A stretch of DNA of 41,569 nt. Origin: JALCSJ01 sp036788835. GTDB lineage: Bacteria > Bacillota > Negativicutes > Acidaminococcales > Acidaminococcaceae. How positions within the stretch are numbered: the first letter of the stretch is position 1; every line of letters begins with the position of its first letter. A program made the translations under genes and the position numbers. The DNA lies in the NCBI GenBank assembly GCA_036788835.1, contig DAIQMR010000023.1, positions 1-41,569 on the forward strand, given 5' to 3'. This document shows positions 1 to 8,718 of this stretch, piece after piece. The notes beneath the pieces were generated by a model. That model saw only the letters and a program-made list of their open reading frames with translations. It was not told the origin of the DNA and did not search any database.

Positions 1-1591
1 TATGACTATGTGCAGAAGTTTATAACAGCAACAACAGAGTCAGAGCGAATTAACTGGTTGGATAAAATCCTTTTTAAGTGGACAGGAACTGAAAACGTAA
101 ATAAAAGTAGCAGAGGGTCATATACTGATGCACAAAAATTGGAAACACTGGAAAAATTATATGGACAAGACTTTGTGAATGTGGATGGAGAACGAAATCC
201 TAATGCTCCGAATATCTGGGCAGAATTAAATAATCAATATGTAAGCATAAGAGATAAGGCTTATGTTCAGTTAGCTATGCAAACTTTTGCAAAAGATGTT
301 TGCGATAAATTGAGAATTACTTATGATGCTAAGAGTGGAAAATGTAGCATGGATGTTACCGGTGTGCAGGAGTATATAGATCAGCAGCTTCAAAGTAATG
401 AAGAAGGGGCTCTAAATAGTTTTAAAAACATTTTGGCTGTAGTGAGCAAAATGGGCTGGCAAGATGAAATGACAGAATTGGCTACTTTTGTTCAACACTT
501 CAAAGTGCAAAACAGCAATATGGAATTCTTCGCAACTGTATTTTCACATAATTTAAATTTCCTTGAAATGGCTGATTCAGCGATAAGCGCCAAAAGCAGC
601 GCCGAAAGGACAGCAATTTTGGGGAACAAGGAAGACAATGCAATTACCGGTAGTTCTGCAGATGATGTTTTATATGGCGGGGATGGGAATGACCGCCTGT
701 ATGGTAGCGCTGGCAACGATATCCTTACTGGTGGCCTTGGCGACGACAACCTGCAAGGAGGTCATGGCCAGGACACGTATNNNNNNNNNNNNNNNNNNNN
801 NNNNNNNNNNNNNNNNNNNNNNNNNNNNNNNNNNNNNNNNNNNNNNNNNNNNNNNNNNNNNNNNNNNNNNNNNNNNNNNNATCTGGAACAAGGGAGACGG
901 CAATGACACTATAGATGCCTATAACTATTATTCCATTAACCATTCTGATGTATTAAAAATAGGAGATGGAATCAGCAAAGACGACATGACCGTCTTACGG
1001 GATGGATATAATCTGGTCCTCAAATATAAAGCAACAGGGGAGAAGATAACGGTAAAGGACTGGTTCAGTGGGAGCTACAATTGGCTAAACAAAGTGGCGT
1101 TCGCAGATGGCAGTGAACTGACCGGACAAGAACTAACCGACCTGGCAGAAGTGCGCGGCACATCGGGTAATGACCAGCTGAGAGTGACAGGAAATTACCC
1201 GGGGAAGATTTACGGCGAAGCAGGTAAGGATTCTTTGTATGGGAGTTATAATGGGGATATTATGGTGGGTGGCCTTGGCGACGACAACCTGCAAGGAGGT
1301 CATGGCCAGGACACGTATATCTGGAACAAGGGAGACGGCAATGACACTATAGATGCCTATAACTATTATTCCAGCTCTAACAAGGACAGATTAATCATGG
1401 AGCGTATTAATCAGGCTATGCTGGAATTCTCCATGGCGGGAGACGATTTAATCTGCACTTATACTCCGACTAATGAATTCATAAAAGTACAAAACTGGGA
1501 CATGGGGGATCCTTATCAGCTGGCAAGCATTGAGTGCGCTGATGGAAGCTTGCTGGCAGGAGATATTAACAAGAAAACCAAAATAGGATAG
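1..1591 (+). CDS. RTX calcium-binding protein, 5'-partial and gap-interrupted
   Basis: The frame is open from base 1, so the true start lies upstream of the window. The N-terminal two thirds of what is visible is a helical, non-repetitive segment. It is followed from about base 640 by glycine/aspartate nonapeptides of the hemolysin type (GGDGNDRLYG, GSAGNDILTG, GGLGDDNLQG), the Ca2+-binding parallel beta-roll of RTX proteins. Between and after the repeats are segments with a VKDWF...VAFADGSELT pattern typical of the hemolysin-type calcium-binding related domain. Bases 781-880 are N. The frame shifts by one across the 100 placeholder bases, but the intact second copy (1268-1373) joins the same two flanks directly, so the coding frame is probably continuous. 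RTX proteins are usually secreted by type I systems; no transporter gene is in view. The exact function (adhesin, toxin or surface protein) cannot be told. Confidence 0.8.
730..935 (+). repeat. RTX repeat copy 1 (split by the gap)
   Basis: Bases 730-780 and 881-935 match 1268-1318 and 1319-1373 without mismatch. The repeat encodes GGLGDDNLQGGHGQDTY followed by IWNKGDGNDTIDAYNYY. Nucleotide identity including third positions indicates recent duplication or gene conversion. Confidence 0.85.
781..880. other. Assembly gap (100 N) inside the RTX repeats
   Basis: One hundred Ns, a common placeholder for unknown length. The 51 bases before it and the 55 bases after it are identical to the contiguous stretch 1268-1373, so the gap sits exactly within a repeated RTX unit. 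The true length may be zero, one or several repeat units. Confidence 0.95.
1268..1373 (+). repeat. RTX repeat copy 2 (intact)
   Basis: Intact 106-bp copy of the sequence that flanks the N gap. It shows how the two flanks should join in frame. Confidence 0.85.
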
Positions 1592-1621
1592 GTCATCATA
1601 ACAAAAAAGTTTACAAAGTTG

Positions 1622-1650
1622 TTGACAAGAACCAACAAATTTACTATAAT
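1622..1650 (+). promoter_or_regulatory. leuA promoter
   Basis: TTGACA (1622-1627), 17-bp spacer, TATAAT (1645-1650). Both hexamers match the sigma-A consensus exactly. The predicted RNA starts near 1657 and reads into the T-box leader. Confidence 0.85.
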
Positions 1651-1656
1651 TGCAAC

Positions 1657-1931
1657 CATAAAACAAAATATGTTTTACAAATAAAAACAATGATAGGGAT
1701 AAAATTTACTGAACAAGCCTGTAGAGAGTCGGCGGATGGTGCAAGCCGATGGTTGCCGGTATCTGTATACTCACCCTTGAGTTGCCTGAGCGACATGTAG
1801 CCCGGGACGGTAAACTCCGTTAACGGTTAAGGTCTTGTTAGAGACTGAGAGGATTGCCTTTGGCAATCGAAGCAGGGTGGTACAGCGTGGATTTTTCCTC
1901 GCCCCTATATTAAATATTGGGGCGATTTTTT
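1657..1931 (+). promoter_or_regulatory. T-box leader, leucine specific (specifier CTC)
   Basis: A tRNA-sensing transcription-attenuation leader. Visible elements in order: AGAGAG (1723-1728) and GGTGCAAGCC (1738-1747) of stem I; a specifier triplet CTC (1770-1772), immediately followed by an A and the conserved CACCCTTGAG-type segment; and the T-box sequence AGGGTGGTACAGCG (1874-1887). The terminator TCGCCCC (1899-1905) / GGGGCGA (1919-1925) is followed by six Ts. CTC is a leucine codon, so uncharged tRNA-Leu should stabilise the antiterminator. This fits the downstream leucine biosynthesis gene. The specifier was placed by aligning with the ileS leader in this window. Confidence 0.9.
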
Positions 1932-1960
1932 ATTGCCCGTAAAATAGGGAGGATATGGAG

Positions 1961-3655
1961 ATGCATCAACCAATTAAGAAGTATTTACCATTTATGGGAG
2001 TAAAACTGCCAGACAGACAATGGCCGGACAAAGAGATTACAACGCCCCCTATTTGGTGCAGCGTGGATTTAAGGGATGGAAATCAGGCTTTAGTTACGCC
2101 CATGCAGCTGGAAGAAAAACTTTTGCTTTTCAGAACATTGGTAGATATTGGTTTCAAAGAAATTGAAGTAGGGTTTCCCGCTGCCTCAGAGACAGAATAT
2201 GAAATTTTACGCACACTGATTGAAAAAAACTATATTCCTGATGATGTTACAATTCAGGTTTTGGTTCAGGCTCGTCCCAAGCTAATTCAGAAAACTTTTG
2301 AAGCGGTCCGGGGGGCAAAAAATGTTATTATTCATTTTTATAACTCCACCTCCGCCCTACAGAGAAAAATAGTTTTTAAACAGGGAAAAGAAGGTATCAC
2401 CAAAATTGCCGTAGACGGAGCCAGGCTGATTAAACAGCTTACTGACGAAGAAGTGGCTAAAAGCGGCATGCATATTCGCTACGAATATTCTCCGGAAAGC
2501 TTTACCGGTACAGAGATGGATTACGCCATAGAAATTTGCGATGCAGTTTTGGCTGCTTTGGAAGCCACCAAAGAAAATCCGGTTATTTTAAATCTTCCCT
2601 CTACCGTTGAAATGTCTACCCCCAATACTTATGCAGACCAGATTGAATACTGCTGCAGAGCATTGAAAAAAGACGGCAGGGCCATTATAAGCATACATCC
2701 TCATAATGACAGGGGGACAGGGGTGGCGGCGACGGAACTGGCTATTATGGCAGGCGCGGACAGGGTTGAAGGAACCTTGTTCGGCAATGGGGAGCGGACA
2801 GGTAATGTTGACATAGTAAACGTGGCGTTGAATATGTATACTCATAACGTTGACCCCAAGCTGGATTTCAGCCATATAAACCAAATCAAAGATGTTTGTG
2901 AGAGAGTCACGAAAATGCCTATAGACGATAGACATCCCTATGCGGGAAAACTAGTTTTCACAGCCTTTTCCGGTTCTCACCAGGATGCGGTGCGGAAGGG
3001 GTTCGGCTACATGGCCGATACCAATACGCCATATTGGGAAGTGCCTTATCTGCCCATTAATCCTGCGGATATAAATAGAGAGTATGAACCTGTTATCAGA
3101 ATTAACAGCCAGTCCGGCAAAGGCGGTGCGGCCTTCGTTCTGGAGCAGACCGTTGGCTACAGGATGCCTAAAGCCATGCAGGAAGAATTCGGCCATGTGG
3201 TCAAGGCGGCTGCTGACAATTATGGGGATGAATTGAGTTCCACCCAGATTGTAAATCTGTTTAATAAAGAATACGTTGATTATAAGGGCGTTTATGAGCT
3301 GAAAAAGCATAAGATTTCTGAGGAGCAGCCGGAGCAGGAGGGCGGCGAAGCGCTGACTACCTTTGAAGGCAATGTTATGGTTAACGATATAGATGCTCAT
3401 ATTACAGGCCAGGGGAATGGCCCTATAGACGCATTCTTTAATGCTTTGCACAAAATCGGCATAGACGGCTATGAGTTTATTGACTACCATGAACACGCTA
3501 TTTCCCAAGGCTCCAATTCCAAGGCTATTGCCTATATTGAGCTGAAACGCCCGGATGGTAAACATATCTTCGGAGTGGGCATCAATCCCAATATTAATAC
3601 AACATCTCTTTTAGGGGTAGTGAATGCCATGAACCGCTCCTTAAAAAATGCTTAA
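1961..3655 (+). CDS. leuA: 2-isopropylmalate synthase, type 2
   Basis: Condenses acetyl-CoA with 2-oxoisovalerate, the first committed step of leucine synthesis. The N-terminal TIM barrel carries the catalytic segment SVDLRDGNQAL near residues 35-45 and the metal-binding HPHNDRGTG. The C-terminal part (about residue 440 on) is the LeuA-type allosteric domain, with the GNGPIDA and GVGI motifs. The product of 564 aa and the opening YLPF.GVKLPDRQWP place it in the long type-2 subfamily (actinobacterial and some Bacillota forms) rather than the 510-aa type 1. An ATG at 1955 is in frame, but the ribosome-binding site AGGGAGGA (1946-1953) abuts it, so the ATG at 1961, seven bases downstream, is the better start. 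Controlled by the leucine T-box. No other leu genes follow in the window. Confidence 0.93.
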   Translation: MHQPIKKYLPFMGVKLPDRQWPDKEITTPPIWCSVDLRDGNQALVTPMQLEEKLLLFRTLVDIGFKEIEVGFPAASETEYEILRTLIEKNYIPDDVTIQVLVQARPKLIQKTFEAVRGAKNVIIHFYNSTSALQRKIVFKQGKEGITKIAVDGARLIKQLTDEEVAKSGMHIRYEYSPESFTGTEMDYAIEICDAVLAALEATKENPVILNLPSTVEMSTPNTYADQIEYCCRALKKDGRAIISIHPHNDRGTGVAATELAIMAGADRVEGTLFGNGERTGNVDIVNVALNMYTHNVDPKLDFSHINQIKDVCERVTKMPIDDRHPYAGKLVFTAFSGSHQDAVRKGFGYMADTNTPYWEVPYLPINPADINREYEPVIRINSQSGKGGAAFVLEQTVGYRMPKAMQEEFGHVVKAAADNYGDELSSTQIVNLFNKEYVDYKGVYELKKHKISEEQPEQEGGEALTTFEGNVMVNDIDAHITGQGNGPIDAFFNALHKIGIDGYEFIDYHEHAISQGSNSKAIAYIELKRPDGKHIFGVGINPNINTTSLLGVVNAMNRSLKNA

Positions 3656-3664
3656 TTTATGCAC

Positions 3665-3693
3665 TTGCGTAAATTCTATAATAATGGTAAAAT
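3665..3693 (+). promoter_or_regulatory. rpsT promoter
   Basis: TTGCGT (3665-3670), 17-bp spacer, TAAAAT (3688-3693), directly upstream of rpsT and downstream of the leuA stop. An overlapping TATAAT at 3677-3682 lacks a convincing -35. Confidence 0.55.
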
Positions 3694-3726
3694 ACTTCGG
3701 TAAAGTTGATTGTTGGAGGTGAAGAA

Positions 3727-3990
3727 ATGCCGAATATTAAATCTTCCATTCGCAGTGTAAAAACCGATAATGAACGTCGGATTGCTAATGGTCAAGTGAA
3801 AGCCAAGATTCGTACTACAGCCCGCAAAGTTGAGGCTCAAGCTGCTGCCGGATCTAAGGACGAAGCACAAGCTACGTTGAAGGTGGCTGCCGGTTTATTG
3901 GATAAAGCTGCTCGCAAGGGTACTATTCATAAAAAGGCTGCTGCGCGGAAAAAGTCCCGCTTAGCCAAGAAAGTAAAAGCAGTGAAATAA
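3727..3990 (+). CDS. rpsT: 30S ribosomal protein S20
   Basis: Primary 16S rRNA-binding protein of the small subunit body. The 87-aa product has the family start MPNIKSSIRSVKTD, a lysine/arginine/alanine-rich helical body and the basic tail ARKKSRLAKKVKAVK. The start is the ATG at 3727 behind GGAGGTG; an upstream in-frame TTG at 3706 would add seven residues ahead of the conserved MPNIKS start. It is a monocistronic unit between its own promoter and a terminator. In Bacillus, rpsT is followed by gpr-spoIIP-lepA; here lepA is two genes on and the sporulation genes are absent. Confidence 0.97.
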   Translation: MPNIKSSIRSVKTDNERRIANGQVKAKIRTTARKVEAQAAAGSKDEAQATLKVAAGLLDKAARKGTIHKKAAARKKSRLAKKVKAVK

Positions 3991-4013
3991 TCAGAGCTGT
4001 ACACAAGCAAAGG

Positions 4014-4038
4014 CTGACATATTCTGTCAGTCTTTTTT
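4014..4038 (+). terminator. rpsT terminator
   Basis: CTGACA (4014-4019), loop, TGTCAG (4025-4030), then a T-run at 4033-4038. Confidence 0.85.
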
Positions 4039-4093
4039 GGTATGTGTAAGAGTCAGGCTCCGAAGCCGCGATGATTTTAGGAGGTATAGCGAG

Positions 4094-5641
4094 TTGAAGA
4101 TGAAAAAGATGAATTTAGCAAGGGCAATACTACTTTGCATCCTAGTAATTAATACTACAGTACAAGCTAAAGAACCACTTGCCGAAACAAGTAAGAACAA
4201 TACTCCCTTAAAAAGGGTAATGATAGAACAAGAAGAACTGGTCAAGCAGGCCAAGAGCAAAAATCCCGCCAAAAAAGCTATTATAACCTATCGGGAGTCT
4301 AAAACAATACCACCAGAACAACAGCAGACTACACCGGGCCAAGAAGTGAACGGGCAGCAGGCTGCACCAATAGGGCAGATTATTCCCAATATAGAAAAGC
4401 AGGGCTTTAGGGCCACCAGCCATTACGGTAAGGATAATCCGGCTCCTTTGCACAGTATCCTTACATGGACACCATATGATATGGCCGTATGCTATGAATT
4501 TCAGCTATGGGCAGGGTACAATCAGGTGAAACCGTCAGGCCAGCCTGTGGAACCGTTGCTGCTTTTTACAACGGCAAATATATATACTAATGCTTATGAT
4601 ATAAATTTGTCTCCTTACGTAAACACCGGAAATTTGGCCTGGCGGGTTAGGGCATTGAATATAGACAAACAACCTATTAGTGATTATTCTCTCTATGAGC
4701 CGCTGTTTATCGATGCAAATAAAGATGGAATCAACTATCCGATGCCTTTGTCCGATTATGATATCAGTAAAAGTAACGGTTCTGTATTATTGTATCCGGT
4801 CTACAGTTTTGTCCCTGTACCGGGAGCGGCCAAATATGAGGTAGAATTAACCAATAGTGAACCGGAAAATCCCATGGGCACAGTACCTTCCCAATATAGA
4901 ATTTGGAGCAAAACATTCACTCTTTCCACTATTTATGATGATTATCCAAGAATGGGACCTACACCTTTTTTCTGGCGGGTTAGGGCTTTTGCTGCCGACA
5001 ATAGCCAGATAGGTACCTATAGCCCCGCCAAACACTTTCTGACCGACCCTAGCGTAGGCTGGCAGGTGGGAGTTCTTGGCGACAGTATTTCCCATGGAGG
5101 GGGGGATATGTCATATTCTCCTTCCAATTTTGTTTATAGCTGGGTTCATTATTTACAGTTCCCGGCGATTAATTTATCAGACAGCGGAGACACAAGCACA
5201 AGTATGGTAGCAAGGTTTGAAGAGGATGCTTTACCTTTTCATCCCCATTATTTATTAATAATGGGAGGGACGAATAGCCTGCGCGCCGGCACGAAAGCAG
5301 AGGATGTAATAGAAGACTTAAAAGAGCTCAAAGAAAAATGTTTAGCCAATAATATTAAACCTATTTTCCTTACTCTTTTGCCTATTAATCCGGGAAACAT
5401 TTATAGATGTTTCAAGGAAAATACAGCAGAAAACTGGCAGGAAAAGTTTGCCGCAGTTAATGCTTACATTAGAAGTCAGGTACATGTGGACGTGGCGGCA
5501 GTTATGCCCTTTGGACCGGAACTATTACCGACTAACATGGGCATAGATGGACTTCATCCCACTGCTGAGGTCAAACGTATCATCGGTGAAACAGTCAGTG
5601 CCCAGTGGCCCAAGGTTACTCAAGAAGCAGACGCAGAATAA
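4094..5641 (+). CDS. Secreted SGNH/GDSL-type hydrolase with FN3-like repeats
   Basis: An exported esterase/lipase-fold enzyme. The N-terminus MKKMNLARAILLCILVINTTVQA is a Sec signal peptide with likely cleavage after VQA. A Lys/Gln-rich linker follows, then two beta-rich segments that each end in WRVRA (around bases 4640 and 4975) and resemble fibronectin type III repeats. The last third is the SGNH domain: block I GDSISHGG (Ser near residue 332), block III GGTNS (Asn near 394) and block V DGLHP (Asp near 485, His near 488). All catalytic positions are present. The substrate cannot be told; cell-surface polysaccharide or lipid deacylation is typical. The TTG at 4094 lies 8 bases after AGGAGGT (4079-4085); the ATG at 4100 is the alternative. 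The gene occupies the place of gpr/spoIIP between rpsT and lepA. Confidence 0.82.
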   Translation: MKMKKMNLARAILLCILVINTTVQAKEPLAETSKNNTPLKRVMIEQEELVKQAKSKNPAKKAIITYRESKTIPPEQQQTTPGQEVNGQQAAPIGQIIPNIEKQGFRATSHYGKDNPAPLHSILTWTPYDMAVCYEFQLWAGYNQVKPSGQPVEPLLLFTTANIYTNAYDINLSPYVNTGNLAWRVRALNIDKQPISDYSLYEPLFIDANKDGINYPMPLSDYDISKSNGSVLLYPVYSFVPVPGAAKYEVELTNSEPENPMGTVPSQYRIWSKTFTLSTIYDDYPRMGPTPFFWRVRAFAADNSQIGTYSPAKHFLTDPSVGWQVGVLGDSISHGGGDMSYSPSNFVYSWVHYLQFPAINLSDSGDTSTSMVARFEEDALPFHPHYLLIMGGTNSLRAGTKAEDVIEDLKELKEKCLANNIKPIFLTLLPINPGNIYRCFKENTAENWQEKFAAVNAYIRSQVHVDVAAVMPFGPELLPTNMGIDGLHPTAEVKRIIGETVSAQWPKVTQEADAE

Positions 5642-5643
5642 TT

Positions 5644-5672
5644 TAGACAGTGAACTCTAAACATGATATAAT
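5644..5672 (+). promoter_or_regulatory. lepA-hemW promoter
   Basis: TAGACA (5644-5649), 17-bp spacer, TATAAT (5667-5672), about 28 bases ahead of the lepA start. Confidence 0.75.
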
Positions 5673-5700
5673 TAGGCATTCTTACGAGGAGTAAATTTTT

Positions 5701-7503
5701 ATGAAACAGAGTAAAAATATTAGAAATTTTTCTATCATAGCCCATATTGACCATGGTAAATCCACTCTGGCAGACCGTCTTATTGAACAAACGGGGACCC
5801 TGACCAAAAGAGAAATGGAAGACCAGATCCTTGATAATCTTGACCTGGAAAGGGAAAGGGGCATTACTATTAAGGCTCAGGCCGTACAGCTGGACTATAA
5901 GGCGCAAGACGGAGAAGCTTATACTTTAAACTTAATAGACACTCCGGGTCATGTGGATTTTAATTATGAGGTTTCCAGATCTTTGGCTGCCTGCGAAGGA
6001 GCGCTTCTGGTTATTGACGCTACTCAAGGCATTGAAGCTCAGACCCTGGCTAATGTGTATTTGGCTATGGAGCATAATTTGGAAATCATTCCTGTTATAA
6101 ACAAAATAGATTTGCCCAGTGCCGACCCGGAAAAGGTGAAAAAGGAAATAGAAGAAGTTCTGGGTATTGATGCTTCTGAGGCTGTTTTGTGCAGCGCGAA
6201 AACAGGTATCGGTATCGACCATGTATTGGAAGCTGTAGTAAAGCGGGTGCCGCCTCCCAGGGGGGACAGCGATGCACCACTCCAGGCCTTGGTATTTGAC
6301 TCTAAATATGATGCTTATAAAGGTGTTATTCTTTATATCCGTATTGTGAATGGAGAAATTCATAAAGGTATGGTCATTCGCATGATGGCTACCGATAAAG
6401 TTTTTGAAGTTACAGACGTAGGTGTGTTCAAACCTGCCCTAGTTGATGTAGAGTCTTTGGGGGAAGGCCAGGTAGGGTTTATTGCAGCGGCGATTAAAAA
6501 TGTTCGTGATGCCAGAGTAGGTGATACTGTTACTTCCAATGATAATCCGGCGGCTAAACCTTTGCCGGGCTACCGAAAAGCTACGCCCATGGTTTATTGC
6601 GGGCTATATCCTGTGGAAAATTCTGATTATGATAATTTGCGGGATGCCCTGGAAAAACTACAGCTAAATGATGCAGCCCTGCTTTATGAGCCGGAAACCT
6701 CTGCGGCACTAGGGTTTGGCTTCCGTTGCGGGTTTCTGGGACTTTTACACATGGATGTTATTAAAGAACGGTTGGAAAGGGAATATAATCTTACCTTGCT
6801 GACAACCGCTCCCAATGTTATATATGAAGTATTTCTCACCAACGGGCAAATTGAGATGGTGGATAATCCTTCCCTTTTCCCCAACCAAACGGTAATCGAC
6901 CACGTGGAAGAACCCTTTGTGAACGCCACAATCATCGTCCCTAAAGACTATGTGGGACCGGTTATGGAGCTGAGTCAGGAAAAGCGCGGCGAATATAGTA
7001 ACATGACATATCTTGACGAAAATCGTGTCATGATTCATTATGCCCTGCCCTTAAGCGAGATTATCTTCGATTATTTCGACCGTTTGAAATCCGTAACCCG
7101 TGGCTATGCCTCTTTGGATTACGAACTTCATGGTTATCGTCCTTCTAATCTGGTTAAGGTAGATATTTTGCTGAACGGTGACCCTGTGGATGCACTCTCG
7201 GCTATTGTGCACAGAGAAAGGGCACAATCCAGGGGCAGAGCACTGGTTGAAAAATTGCGGAGCCTGATTCCCAGGCAGCAGTTTGAAATTCCTATTCAGG
7301 CAGCCATCGGCAGTAAGGTTATTGCCAGAGAGACTGTCAGTGCCTTGAGAAAAGACGTATTGGCCAAATGCTACGGCGGCGATATTACCCGTAAGCGTAA
7401 GCTTTTGGAAAAACAAAAGGCCGGTAAAAAGCGTATGAAACAGGTTGGTACTGTAGAGCTTCCGCAAGAAGCTTTTATGGCTATTCTCAAAGTGGATAAA
7501 TAA
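5701..7503 (+). CDS. lepA: Elongation factor 4 (LepA GTPase)
   Basis: Ribosome-associated translational GTPase that back-translocates or remodels stalled ribosomes. The product is 600 aa, the normal family length. G1 is AHIDHGKST (residues 14-22), switch I has RERGITIK, G3 is DTPGHVDF, G4 NKID and G5 SAKTG. Next come the beta-barrel and EF-G-like domains, with GFRCGFLGLLHMDV and the LepA-specific C-terminal domain containing AKCYGGDITRKRKLLEKQKAGKKRMK. The ribosome-binding site GAGGAG precedes the ATG. hemW follows after a short gap and is probably cotranscribed, the same order as in Bacillus. Confidence 0.97.
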   Translation: MKQSKNIRNFSIIAHIDHGKSTLADRLIEQTGTLTKREMEDQILDNLDLERERGITIKAQAVQLDYKAQDGEAYTLNLIDTPGHVDFNYEVSRSLAACEGALLVIDATQGIEAQTLANVYLAMEHNLEIIPVINKIDLPSADPEKVKKEIEEVLGIDASEAVLCSAKTGIGIDHVLEAVVKRVPPPRGDSDAPLQALVFDSKYDAYKGVILYIRIVNGEIHKGMVIRMMATDKVFEVTDVGVFKPALVDVESLGEGQVGFIAAAIKNVRDARVGDTVTSNDNPAAKPLPGYRKATPMVYCGLYPVENSDYDNLRDALEKLQLNDAALLYEPETSAALGFGFRCGFLGLLHMDVIKERLEREYNLTLLTTAPNVIYEVFLTNGQIEMVDNPSLFPNQTVIDHVEEPFVNATIIVPKDYVGPVMELSQEKRGEYSNMTYLDENRVMIHYALPLSEIIFDYFDRLKSVTRGYASLDYELHGYRPSNLVKVDILLNGDPVDALSAIVHRERAQSRGRALVEKLRSLIPRQQFEIPIQAAIGSKVIARETVSALRKDVLAKCYGGDITRKRKLLEKQKAGKKRMKQVGTVELPQEAFMAILKVDK

Positions 7504-7525
7504 TTTATTAATAAAGGTGAGTTTT

Positions 7526-8662
7526 ATGCAAAAATGGGAAATGATTCAAGGGATATATATACATATCCCTTTTTGTTTGCAAAAATGTCAGTATTGTGAT
7601 TTTACGTCTTTCCCGCAAGTTCAGGGCGCACAAATGGTGGCTTACACGGAGCAGTTATGCCGGCACATTAGCCGCTATAGGAAAACTATGCCCATAAATT
7701 CCCGGGCTACAATTTATTTTGGGGGAGGAACCCCCAGTATCTTACCTCTTTCCTGCTTGGAACAGATTGTTTCGGCCCTAAAAGCGAAAGGCCTGTGGCA
7801 GCAGCCGGCGGAGGCGACTATTGAAGCAAACCCCGGTACGGTAACTGAAAAGAATTTGCAGGCTTACAGGGCTCTTGGCTTCGACAGAATCAGCATGGGG
7901 ATACAATCTCTCAATGATAAGGAACTAAAGGCTATGGGGCGGATTCATAATAGCCGGGAAGCTCTTGATGCCTTAAATATGGCAAAGCAGGCCGGCTTTA
8001 CAAGAATTAACGGGGACTTGATTTTTGGCTATCCCGGTCAGACACTTGCTTCGGTTACTAGTTCTGTGCGGGGTTTAGCCAAATGGGGACTGACGCATAT
8101 ATCCGTTTATGGACTTAGCGTAGAAAAGGAAACCCCTTTGGCTCAAAGCTTACAGCAGGGTTATTTACAACTGCCGGATGAAAATACGGTAGGCGACATG
8201 TATGAATTTGTGACTAAATATTTGCCGGAACAGGGTCTCAGAAATTACGAAATATCAAACTTTGCTAAACCTGGTGAAGAAGCAAGGCATAATTTGGTGT
8301 ATTGGCATTATTTGCCCTACTTGGGGTTTGGAATCGGCGCCGTGACTTTTACTGGGCAAGAACGCCATACAGGGCCTTTAACCATGGAAGAATATTTAGG
8401 GGATACCAAGCCGGAAAAAGAAATACTGACACCAGCCACACAATTGGCGGAATGTATATTTATGGGACTGCGAACAATGGATGGTATTAATATGGAAGAA
8501 ATTGCAGAGCGTTACGGAGTAAATTTCCGGGAAAAGTATAGCAGGGAAATAGCCGAATGTGAGGCTCAGAAGCTGGCAGAATGGACGCAAAAGGGAAAAG
8601 TTTTCAGACTTACTTCCAGAGGCAGGCAATTCGGCAATATAGTTTTTGAAAAATTCATATGA
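7526..8662 (+). CDS. hemW: HemW-type radical SAM protein (coproporphyrinogen oxidase-like)
   Basis: Radical SAM protein of the HemN/HemW family. HemW members bind heme and are thought to act as heme chaperones rather than as coproporphyrinogen oxidases. The start IYIHIPFC-X3-C-X2-C (Cys17, Cys21, Cys24) is the 4Fe-4S cluster site, followed by IYFGGGTPS and EANPGT of the SAM-binding barrel. The rest matches the HemW-like C-terminal domain (GLRTMDGINM). At 378 aa it is short, like HemW; true HemN proteins are longer. The ATG at 7526 was chosen; a GTG at 7517 is inside the AAAGGTGA ribosome-binding site. Its position between lepA and hrcA is the standard Bacillota order. Confidence 0.9.
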   Translation: MQKWEMIQGIYIHIPFCLQKCQYCDFTSFPQVQGAQMVAYTEQLCRHISRYRKTMPINSRATIYFGGGTPSILPLSCLEQIVSALKAKGLWQQPAEATIEANPGTVTEKNLQAYRALGFDRISMGIQSLNDKELKAMGRIHNSREALDALNMAKQAGFTRINGDLIFGYPGQTLASVTSSVRGLAKWGLTHISVYGLSVEKETPLAQSLQQGYLQLPDENTVGDMYEFVTKYLPEQGLRNYEISNFAKPGEEARHNLVYWHYLPYLGFGIGAVTFTGQERHTGPLTMEEYLGDTKPEKEILTPATQLAECIFMGLRTMDGINMEEIAERYGVNFREKYSREIAECEAQKLAEWTQKGKVFRLTSRGRQFGNIVFEKFI

Positions 8663-8677
8663 AATTTTGTAAAGCTA

Positions 8678-8706
8678 TTGACATTTTGTCTAATAGGGTG
8701 TATCTT
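8678..8706 (+). promoter_or_regulatory. hrcA operon promoter
   Basis: TTGACA (8678-8683), 17-bp spacer, TATCTT (8701-8706). The predicted start near 8713 places the CIRCE operator in the early transcribed region. Confidence 0.8.
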
Positions 8707-8718
8707 TATTATCAGATG

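Noticed and set aside
638..1591. An apparent frameshift between the two halves of the RTX gene
   Set aside because: The frame change equals 100 modulo 3 and arises only from the N placeholder; the intact repeat copy joins the same flanks in frame.
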